Positions 1 to 5,388 of a DNA stretch of 5,388 nt are shown piece by piece. The stretch covers positions 1-5,388 of the forward strand of contig CALZHS010000250.1 of assembly GCA_945787265.1 (NCBI GenBank), read 5' to 3'. The notes beneath the pieces are model-generated. The model was not told where the DNA came from and ran no database searches. It worked only from the letters and a program-made list of their open reading frames with translations. The position numbers and the translations under genes are program-made. Each line of letters starts with the position of its first letter. Positions within the stretch are counted from its first letter, which is position 1. Source of the stretch: an uncultured Gammaproteobacteria bacterium (lineage in GTDB: Bacteria; Pseudomonadota; Gammaproteobacteria; GCA-001735895).

Positions 1-665
1 TTTAACAGGCCACGTGTCGCCTCGGAAGCAGGGCAGTGGATTGACAGCACGTCGATGTTTTCCAGCAATGCTTCCACGGTATCGTGATAGGTTGCATCGC
101 CCGCCTGTTCGGGATCCAGCGGATTACGATTATGGTAGTGGATGCTCATGGCAAATCCTCGCCCGCGTTCGGCCACCACCTGGCCGACTCGACCCAGGCC
201 CAGTATACCCAGGCGTTTGCCGGTGACCTGGCGTCCTACCATGAAAGCCGGACTCCAGTCTTTCCACTGCTGGGAGCGCACCAGGCGTTCACCTTCGCTG
301 GCGCGACGGGCGGCACCCAGTATCAATAACAACGCGATTTCAGCGGTGGCATCGGAAAGCACATCGGGCGTGTTGGTGACGATGATCTGTTTTTGCCTCG
401 CGGCATCGAGGTCGACATGGTCGACCCCAACCGAAAAGTTGGCGATTGCCTTTATCCGCGCGGGCATTCGCGCGATGGTCTCGGCGCTGAATTTTTCGGT
501 ATGACAGGGCAGAATGGCGTCGGCATTTTCAGCCACCTGCAGCAATTCATCGGTACCATAAAGCCGGTCTTCGGGATTGAGGATGGTGGTAAAGCTTTGC
601 GCCAGTTTTTGCTCGACTGCATCGGGTAATTTGCGCGTTACCAGAACAACTGGTTTATCCCCCAT
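1..665 (-). CDS. D-isomer-specific 2-hydroxyacid dehydrogenase, glyoxylate/hydroxypyruvate reductase type (partial, C-terminus off the left edge)
   Basis: Soluble cytoplasmic oxidoreductase that interconverts 2-keto acids such as glyoxylate or hydroxypyruvate and D-2-hydroxy acids using NAD(P)H. The window holds the first 221 codons of a family usually about 310-330 residues long. The N-terminal substrate-binding half contains the family signature NFSVGVDHVDLDAA (77-89 region), then VTNTPDVLSDATAEIA (about 96-111). The Rossmann fold follows with GLGRVG at 156-161. The second beta strand ends in YHNR (177-180) rather than an acidic residue, which in this family favours NADPH; that is an inference. 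The segment SIHCPASEATRGL near the edge matches the conserved strand ahead of the active site. The catalytic Arg, Glu and His lie beyond the window, so activity cannot be confirmed. ATG at 665 is preceded by GAGGAAA with good spacing. It is the last visible gene of the operon, 28 bases after the DUF3999 gene. Exact substrate is unknown. Confidence 0.93.
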   Translation of the reverse strand, partial: MGDKPVVLVTRKLPDAVEQKLAQSFTTILNPEDRLYGTDELLQVAENADAILPCHTEKFSAETIARMPARIKAIANFSVGVDHVDLDAARQKQIIVTNTPDVLSDATAEIALLLILGAARRASEGERLVRSQQWKDWSPAFMVGRQVTGKRLGILGLGRVGQVVAERGRGFAMSIHYHNRNPLDPEQAGDATYHDTVEALLENIDVLSIHCPASEATRGLL

Positions 666-670
666 ACTGA

Positions 671-677
671 TTTCCTC
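671..677 (-). promoter_or_regulatory. Ribosome binding site of the 2-hydroxyacid dehydrogenase
   Basis: The minus strand reads GAGGAAA, five bases before the ATG at 665. It is a strong Shine-Dalgarno match, fixes the start, and lies within the 28-base gap after the preceding stop codon. No promoter or terminator is visible in that gap, which supports cotranscription with the upstream genes. Confidence 0.75.
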
Positions 678-693
678 GTGGCGATGTGGTTGA

Positions 694-1992
694 CTAGGCG
701 TAGATCATTTCATGATAAAGCTTGAACGCCATGCGTCCGGTAACAATAGCGGCCAGAATCAACAGTGTCCAGAGTAGCCATTTTTTCCACGGTCGAGTGG
801 GTTGTAGCGCCAGGCGCGAAGGTCCCCCGGATTCCTGAATAGCGCTCAGAGTCACCAGTGCGCTCTGTTGCTGTGCCTGTTTCAGGCTTCCCTTGAGTAT
901 TGCGCGTAAATCAGTGGCGGGGCTTTTACTTTCATGGTTGCCCCAGGCGAGGGTATAGGGTCCATTGTCATCACCGAGGAATATCAGTTCGTACTGCGGG
1001 TAAATCAGCTCAACCCGGGGCGCTTCGAAAAGATCTTCCTGGGTGGTAAACCAGATGCTTTTATAAGCACGGCGAGGCAGTCCGATTGGTTTGCTGGGCT
1101 TGACGTCATCGGCGCGCAGATTGTGCTGACGGTAACCGGTTCGGATACGTTGCCTGGACTCGTTATTCCCCCAGACCCCGTAAAGATCACCCTTGATAAC
1201 CCGGTTGCTATCGGTTGGAATAATTCGCATCGCCTCGGCCCTGACGACAGACGGAAAAACGTCGTGATCGATTTGATAGGTCAATACTGGCGCTTCCTTA
1301 AATTCCCGGTAGTGGCCGCGAACGTTTTGCAGTTCGAAGCTGGTAACGTCGTTTACCGGGGTCAGGCGCAGGTATTTTTTGTTTCGCGGGATACCCTTGA
1401 TGCTGCGCCAGTTGACATCCCCGGATTCCTGGTTGGTCAGGCTCTTGCGGGACTTTATGACGCGCAGCTTGTCGAGTTCATCGCCGGCCTCGATCCGGAC
1501 CTCGAGTAGTTGGCTCGCGGGCTCGTGAGTCCAGGTCAACTCGATGCGATCGAAATTGGGTACTTTATCGTTGATCGACAGCTCAATCAGGTAATCCTTG
1601 CGCACCGACTGCACCGCGACCGTTTCCGTGGTCTCGAGTTCCGACAGTGAATTTTCCTGCTGGTTTTGCTCGCGGGTGGTGATCGTTCTCGAATTCTGCT
1701 GCAGGTAACGGTCGAACTCGAAGAATGGCAGCTCTGGGCTGTGATCGATCACGGTCCTGGGCTTGCTCGTAATCGCATGCGGCACCAGTTCGTCGCGGAT
1801 GTTGAAAACTGCGAGGTCGCTTAAATTGGAACTTGTCAGGGCGAGAATAACATCGATCGGCAACTCGATACGCTGTAATGCCTGTTCGGAGTCGCCAAGC
1901 CGTGCCTTGTAGGCAAAATCCAACGGGGTGGTCTCCGCCCGCACCGGGCCAAACCACAGCAGCATTATCAACGGGTAAAGTAAGTTACGCAT
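694..1992 (-). CDS. DUF3999 family protein, secreted with C-terminal membrane anchor
   Basis: 432-residue envelope protein of unknown function. The chosen start is the ATG at 1992, because it begins a clear signal peptide (MRNLLYPLIMLLWFGPVRA, likely cut after Ala19). The frame stays open upstream to 2124, but that stretch is the DUF2339 gene read in another frame. A weak AAGAGA lies six bases upstream of the ATG. Family-like segments are IELPIDVILALTSSNLSDLAVF with VPHAI soon after in the N-terminal part, a mid-protein LEVRIEAGDELDKLRVI, then KKYLRLTPV, and PRVELIYPQYELIFLG with GPYTLAWGN near the end. This pattern matches DUF3999 by recognition. The body is soluble, mainly beta-like and periplasmic. 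One hydrophobic helix at about 404-422 (WLLWTLLILAAIVTGRMAF) anchors the C-terminus, leaving a short cytoplasmic tail. It overlaps the DUF2339 gene by 8 bases (ATGCGTAA), implying translational coupling and a shared role. No catalytic motif was recognised. Confidence 0.87.
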   Translation of the reverse strand: MRNLLYPLIMLLWFGPVRAETTPLDFAYKARLGDSEQALQRIELPIDVILALTSSNLSDLAVFNIRDELVPHAITSKPRTVIDHSPELPFFEFDRYLQQNSRTITTREQNQQENSLSELETTETVAVQSVRKDYLIELSINDKVPNFDRIELTWTHEPASQLLEVRIEAGDELDKLRVIKSRKSLTNQESGDVNWRSIKGIPRNKKYLRLTPVNDVTSFELQNVRGHYREFKEAPVLTYQIDHDVFPSVVRAEAMRIIPTDSNRVIKGDLYGVWGNNESRQRIRTGYRQHNLRADDVKPSKPIGLPRRAYKSIWFTTQEDLFEAPRVELIYPQYELIFLGDDNGPYTLAWGNHESKSPATDLRAILKGSLKQAQQQSALVTLSAIQESGGPSRLALQPTRPWKKWLLWTLLILAAIVTGRMAFKLYHEMIYA

Positions 1993-4711
1993 GCGAAGTC
2001 TCTTTGTGGTCCCGGTCAGTTTCCGAGTCCCTATGTGGGATTGGAGAAAAGTATCCCGTTGCCACCAGCAGGCTGCCGACCACGAGAAATGACACGATAC
2101 GTTCGACCGTGCCGCTGGCACCAAGATCGACGAAAAACATTTTTATCAACACGAAACCGACCAACGTGGCACCGACAATCCACAAGGGTCGCAACTGGCG
2201 GCGTGACGCGAACAGCATAGCGCCCATACCGATCAGGGTCCACAGTATCGATATCGCGGACTGCACCCGGGTATCAACCGACATCGCCGACAGGTCGAAG
2301 CGTATATCGAGGTAGTGATGCATGCTGCGGATCAGTACCGCGGTCAGCCAGATGAAACACAAGCCAGCGAGGATGACCATGATCTGATCGCGCCGTATTT
2401 TCATCACAGGCTTGATCAGTTTCAAGCTGCCCAGTACCAGCACGAAGAATGCGATGTGCGTAAGATCGACCGGGTTGATAAATGGAATATAGGGTAACGG
2501 TGCCGGGTCACCGCTATTGGTCAGGTTGATGATCAGGTTCCACAGCAGCAGCAAACCCGACAGGGTAGCGATCAAGCTGAGTTGCAGGCTCGATCCCAGG
2601 CGTTTGATGGCCGGAAAAATTTCGGTTTGCACAAGGCGCAATGCGAAAAGCGGTACCACCGCAAATATGGCGTAGTACCCCTCGTGTGAAATACCGAACC
2701 GGTTTTCAAACAACCACACCAGTTCGAACGACAGGATGAGTGCAGTAAATACAACGAGGCCGGTGTGCCCGGCGATGTTTACCCAGGATGGCCAGGCCAC
2801 GGTTTCGAGTTTCTCGATGATCCAGTAGTTGGTCGCCAGCGCCGCGATCCAGAAATAAAGATCGGGCGTGACCAGGATGTGACCGTTATTGTCAACCAGG
2901 GAATAGAGTGCGATCGGCAGTAACGCCGGTAACAACAGTGCCGCGTTAATCGCGGCTGGCCTCCAGTCCCAACCTCGCAGACGGTCAAGGTAGACCAGAA
3001 TCGCCGCGGTTGCGCCGAACAGTAACAGCCAGGCGCTGACTTGATGACGGGCATATTCGTCGATCTGGACCAGGGCACTGATCAACCACCACGCCATTGC
3101 CCAGATGTAAAAAGGGATGTGCAGCAGGCGCAGCCTGAAATCGGGTGCCTGCAGGTAGAGCATGCGCGCGGATATAAAGGCACCGAGCGCGATGAAAAAG
3201 CCACCGAGAAAAGCCGGGTTGAACCAGGCCACGTTACCGACGTCGTCGATGTTGCGCAGAAAAAACAGGATACCCGAGCCAACCTGCAGTGCGATCGCGA
3301 AACATTGCGCATAAAAACGGTTCTGGCGAATCGATACCCATAAGATACCCGCGGCTTCCAGCGCCCAGGCTGCGCTGCTCCAGTGCCCGTCGAGTGCGTA
3401 AGGGATCGCGAGGGTTGTGAAAACAACGCCAATCGCGAGCATTGCCTCGGCCAGCATACGAAAGTCCTCGCCGACATGTTTCCACGCGTAGCGCGCCAGC
3501 AGGACATAGTAAAAGCCCATACCTGCCGATGCCCCGGCGATACCGTAATCGTAATCGCGCAGCATCACCATCAGCAGCCCGGAGACGATGACCGGGGTTC
3601 CGAACACGAGTGTGCCATCGACCAGCCCGGTCATATGCTCGGGTTGACGCAGCGCGTAGAGTACGCCAATCAGGCTGTACATCAGGAAGAACAGCAGCAG
3701 GAAAGCGCTGGTGGGCAACAGGTGTTCTTCGCGATAGTCGAATGCCACCCACAGGACAAACACCCCGAAGGTAAAAATAAAGCCCAGCAGGTTAAGCGAG
3801 CGCCAGGCGCGAAACCACGCGACCGCGAACACCGCTGCGTTCAGAATGCTGTAATAACTGAACAGAGCGATGTAGTTTCCGCTGCCGGTCGACGCCAGGA
3901 AGGGTGCCAGGAAACCCCCCAGCACGGCGTAAATCGCGAGCGCCTTCGAGTCCTGCAGGATTGCCAGCGCGACCGCGAATGCCGAAAAGAACACCAGGAG
4001 TGCGAAGGTCAGCGTCGGCGGCAGCAGGTCGGCAAGTCGAAACGCGGCAAATATCGTGATGTAAATGACGCCGATGCCGCCACCCTGCAGTAACAGCGCG
4101 TAAATGGTTTTACTCACGCGCAGGCGCCAACCAAGTACCAGCAGCACCAGCCCGCCGAAGGCCGCGCCCATGAAGCGAAACTCGAGCGGAATGCGCGAAT
4201 TCTCGGCCGCGTACTTGAGTAGAAAGGCAACACCGAAAAACAGCACCAGAATGCCGATGCGCACGAAAATGTTGCCGTCGGTGAAGTAAGAGGTCACCAG
4301 GTTGCCGATGCGGCGCAGTAAATCCTCGAACTGATCGACCGGGGTCCTGGCACGCGGACCCGGGTCCTGCGCCGGGCTGACAGCAGCGGCAGGTGCCGTG
4401 TTTGCGGCTGCCGCAGGCACGGGTTGTTGGGGAACTTCGATCTGCGGTGGGACCTGGGACATTTCAGGTTCGAGCGGTTCCTCGATTTCGACTTTTTCGT
4501 CGGCGGCCGTCCCGGAGACTGTTGCACTTTGGGCTTCCGGTTGCTCCACGGTTTGTAACTTCAGGCTTGCAACCTGGTGACGCAACTCATCTATCTGTTG
4601 CTGTAACCGGCCTGTTTTATTGCGCGTGACCCAGAACAACACGATCACCGCAACCGGCAGCCCGATCGACAACAGGACGATTAAAGGGATAATTAGTGAG
4701 AAGAAGTCCAT
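1985..4711 (-). CDS. DUF2339 family large polytopic inner-membrane protein
   Basis: 908-residue integral membrane protein; the biochemical function of the family is unknown. An N-terminal helix (about 4-28) is followed by positive residues (R30, K32, R35), so by the positive-inside rule the next part should be cytoplasmic. That part is a short coiled coil (about 34-57, GRLQQQIDELRHQVASLKLQ) and a Pro/Ala/Gln/Glu-rich linker (about 58-122). The DUF2339 core starts near 124 with FEDLLRRIGNLVTSYFTDGN, then the hallmark VRIGILVLFFGVAFLLKYAAE (140-160), and has GGFLAPFLASTG near 255-266. Well over twenty hydrophobic segments follow. The last part has LIKMFFVDLGASGTVERIVS, typical of the family end, then a polar, charged tail. 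Full length for the family, with no frameshift seen. ATG 4711 is forced: an in-frame TAA lies just upstream, and no other Met precedes the first helix. There is no Shine-Dalgarno sequence. It is the first gene of the operon and overlaps the DUF3999 gene. Confidence 0.93.
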   Translation of the reverse strand: MDFFSLIIPLIVLLSIGLPVAVIVLFWVTRNKTGRLQQQIDELRHQVASLKLQTVEQPEAQSATVSGTAADEKVEIEEPLEPEMSQVPPQIEVPQQPVPAAAANTAPAAAVSPAQDPGPRARTPVDQFEDLLRRIGNLVTSYFTDGNIFVRIGILVLFFGVAFLLKYAAENSRIPLEFRFMGAAFGGLVLLVLGWRLRVSKTIYALLLQGGGIGVIYITIFAAFRLADLLPPTLTFALLVFFSAFAVALAILQDSKALAIYAVLGGFLAPFLASTGSGNYIALFSYYSILNAAVFAVAWFRAWRSLNLLGFIFTFGVFVLWVAFDYREEHLLPTSAFLLLFFLMYSLIGVLYALRQPEHMTGLVDGTLVFGTPVIVSGLLMVMLRDYDYGIAGASAGMGFYYVLLARYAWKHVGEDFRMLAEAMLAIGVVFTTLAIPYALDGHWSSAAWALEAAGILWVSIRQNRFYAQCFAIALQVGSGILFFLRNIDDVGNVAWFNPAFLGGFFIALGAFISARMLYLQAPDFRLRLLHIPFYIWAMAWWLISALVQIDEYARHQVSAWLLLFGATAAILVYLDRLRGWDWRPAAINAALLLPALLPIALYSLVDNNGHILVTPDLYFWIAALATNYWIIEKLETVAWPSWVNIAGHTGLVVFTALILSFELVWLFENRFGISHEGYYAIFAVVPLFALRLVQTEIFPAIKRLGSSLQLSLIATLSGLLLLWNLIINLTNSGDPAPLPYIPFINPVDLTHIAFFVLVLGSLKLIKPVMKIRRDQIMVILAGLCFIWLTAVLIRSMHHYLDIRFDLSAMSVDTRVQSAISILWTLIGMGAMLFASRRQLRPLWIVGATLVGFVLIKMFFVDLGASGTVERIVSFLVVGSLLVATGYFSPIPHRDSETDRDHKETSHA

Positions 4712-4722
4712 ATAAGTTTCTG

Positions 4723-4728
4723 ATTATA
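4723..4728 (-). promoter_or_regulatory. Probable -10 element (TATAAT) of the DUF2339-DUF3999 operon
   Basis: The minus strand carries a perfect TATAAT ending 11 bases before the ATG at 4711. At the usual 6-8 bases from the -10 box, transcription would begin only about 3-5 bases ahead of the start codon, giving an almost leaderless message. This fits the lack of a Shine-Dalgarno sequence. No good -35 hexamer sits at 16-18 bases upstream (CTATAA or GGCTAT there) and there is no extended -10, so the site is plausible but unproven. Weaker alternatives on the same strand are TTGTCA (4860-4865) with TATGCT (4838-4843), spacer 16, and TTGATA (4932-4937) with TTAATT (4909-4914), spacer 17. Those would give longer leaders. 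Confidence 0.45.
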
Positions 4729-4941
4729 GTAGGTTTACACAGCTTTATAGCCGGGGATTGACGTGCCTTGAAATATTGCCGGGGGCGAGCCAGCGATCAT
4801 TGAAAGTCCACAACGATAAATTGCACGAATCGTCGCAAGCATAGTTGCCAAAGGTCCTGTGACAATACCTTTCACTGAATGTATTGGATTTCGATACCAA
4901 AGGTACCGAATTAAGGCCTTTCTGGCTTTTATATCAATGAA
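4729..4941. other. Intergenic or decayed region without an intact gene
   Basis: This is the gap between the operon start and the ATP-grasp fragment. All three plus frames contain stops. The minus strand stays open from 5193 down to 4735, but this looks like the antisense of the ATP-grasp remnant extended by chance. It is more AT-rich than the flanking genes. A weak imperfect palindrome (CAATAC ... GTATTG, 4863-4886) is present, and alternative promoter-like pairs for the minus operon lie here. No RNA gene, terminator or insertion sequence end was recognised. It may contain unrecognisable remains of the missing front of the ATP-grasp gene. Confidence 0.5.
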
Positions 4942-4944
4942 GTC

Positions 4945-5292
4945 GTGTCGAAGGTAAGATACCGTTTCGTCAAATCGCTGCCCGCAAACTTGCCTGAGGA
5001 AACGGAGCAGTTTTTGATCGCAAGCTGCCTGAAACTTTTCGAACGCCTGGGCTGCCGGGATTATGCCCGCTTCGATTGGCGGCTGGACAGTAAAGAAAAG
5101 CCGAGGCTGCTTGAGGCGAACCCCAATCCGGGCTGGTGTTGGGACGGCCATCTCGCCAAGATGGCGAACTTCGCCGACATTTCCTATGCCCAAATGCTGT
5201 ATCGTATTTTAAAAGCCGGGGAAGATCGCCTGCAGCGGGCTCGGAAAGAACCCGAGCCCAAAAATATGGACAACGGATCGCACCCTCAGTAA
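4945..5292 (+). pseudogene. C-terminal fragment of an ATP-grasp ligase related to D-alanine--D-alanine ligase
   Basis: Readable as 115 residues from a GTG at 4945 to TAA at 5290-5292. An intact ligase of this family is roughly 300-350 residues, so the N-terminal domain and most of the ATP-binding region are absent. What remains is the end of the ATP-grasp fold: LPANLPEETEQ (12-22), RLGCRDYARFDWRL (34-47) and PRLLEANPNPGWCWDGHLA (53-71). The metal ligands of the fold are kept: Asp44 of ARFDWRL, and Glu57 and Asn59 of LEANPN. They coordinate Mg-ATP in complete enzymes that join a carboxylate to an amine through an acyl-phosphate. The tail after about residue 100 is charged and not family-like. 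The frame is closed upstream by TAA at 4912-4914. There is no clear ribosome site at the GTG, which is probably not a real start. The fragment lies divergent from the operon and just before an amidohydrolase tail. A short functional protein is possible but unlikely. Confidence 0.8.
5237..5259 (+). other. GC-rich inverted repeat (8-bp stem, 7-base loop)
   Basis: GGGCTCGG (5237-5244) and CCGAGCCC (5252-5259) are perfect reverse complements around the loop AAAGAAC. It lies where the ATP-grasp similarity has faded and before the amidohydrolase tail, so it could be the stem of an old terminator. No T-run follows on either strand (AAAAATATGG follows on the plus strand), so it is not a standard intrinsic terminator. 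A stem of this size can occur by chance in about 5 kb. Confidence 0.4.
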
Positions 5293-5293
5293 C

Positions 5294-5388
5294 GCAGGCA
5301 AACTGGCTGATATGGTGATTATTGATGGCGATCCGCTTGCCGACATCAGTCAGGCGACAAACATCGTCATGACGGTCGCCAACTGCGC
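5294..5388 (+). pseudogene. C-terminal fragment of an amidohydrolase (metal-dependent hydrolase), continues past the right edge
   Basis: From 5294 the frame reads AGKLADMVIIDGDPLADI followed by SQATNIVMTVANC. This is the well-known closing segment of amidohydrolase-superfamily enzymes (dihydroorotase, imidazolonepropionase and Xaa-Pro dipeptidase-like hydrolases), where G-K-x-A-D-hydrophobic-DGDPL forms the small beta-sandwich after the catalytic barrel. Intact proteins are about 400-450 residues, and this segment is normally only about 30-40 residues from the end. The barrel with its metal-binding His and Asp residues is missing: the same frame is open only back to a TAA at 5210-5212, and 5213-5293 shows no amidohydrolase similarity. 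The frame differs by one from the ATP-grasp fragment, whose stop lies two bases upstream. Best read as a gene remnant. The substrate cannot be inferred. Confidence 0.72.

Noticed and set aside
14..629. Several plus-strand open frames over the left end
   Set aside because: The minus strand encodes a clear dehydrogenase with signature motifs throughout this stretch, so these are shadows.
934..1509. Plus-strand open frame of 191 codons
   Set aside because: It lies wholly opposite the DUF3999 gene, resembles no family, and is a composition shadow.
1993..2124. Upstream extension of the DUF3999 gene giving 44 more residues
   Set aside because: The extension is the DUF2339 coding sequence in another frame. 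The signal peptide begins exactly at the ATG at 1992.
3383..4093. Plus-strand open frame of 236 codons
   Set aside because: It is antisense to transmembrane segments of the DUF2339 gene. The His/Gln/Glu-rich translation is what hydrophobic codons give when read in reverse.
4863..4886. Imperfect palindrome CAATAC ... GTATTG as an operator
   Set aside because: Only six paired bases in each outer arm, offset inner pairing and no known regulator consensus. This is expected by chance.
4740..4944. Residual coding of the missing ATP-grasp N-terminus
   Set aside because: The three plus frames were translated by hand. All have stops, and no stretch gave a confident family motif, so it is left as unexplained sequence.
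4735..5193. Long open minus-strand frame (152 codons) upstream of the operon
   Set aside because: Its first half is the antisense of the ATP-grasp fragment, whose plus-strand reading gives a clear family match. The minus reading gives no recognisable domain and has no convincing ribosome site.

Overview
The window looks like chromosomal DNA from a gammaproteobacterium, probably an environmental or marine one known from metagenomes. The reasons are a moderately GC-rich composition, tight minus-strand gene packing, and the DUF2339/DUF3999 membrane protein pair, which is typical of Pseudomonas-like and related gammaproteobacteria. The lineage is inferred from gene content only; no marker gene is present.

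About 88% of the window (1-4711) is a compact run of three minus-strand genes, read from right to left. The first is a very large polytopic inner-membrane protein of the DUF2339 family (1985-4711). The second is a secreted, C-terminally anchored DUF3999 protein (694-1992), whose start overlaps the end of the first gene by 8 bases. After a 28-base gap comes a D-isomer-specific 2-hydroxyacid dehydrogenase of the glyoxylate/hydroxypyruvate reductase type (1-665), cut off by the left window edge. The spacing indicates a single transcript. The first two proteins probably work together in the cell envelope, but no function is established for either family. The dehydrogenase is a soluble metabolic enzyme whose link to the pair is positional only.

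Upstream of this operon, 4712-4941 is a roughly 230-base stretch without an intact gene. It carries the likely operon promoter: a perfect TATAAT very close to the DUF2339 start codon, with no Shine-Dalgarno sequence.

The right end (4945-5388) holds two gene tails on the plus strand. The first is the C-terminal part of an ATP-grasp ligase related to D-alanine--D-alanine ligase. The second, in a different frame, is the C-terminal end of an amidohydrolase that continues past the window. Both lack their N-terminal and main catalytic parts, so this end looks like a deletion scar or gene graveyard next to an intact operon. No rRNA, tRNA, CRISPR array, insertion sequence or transposase was seen.
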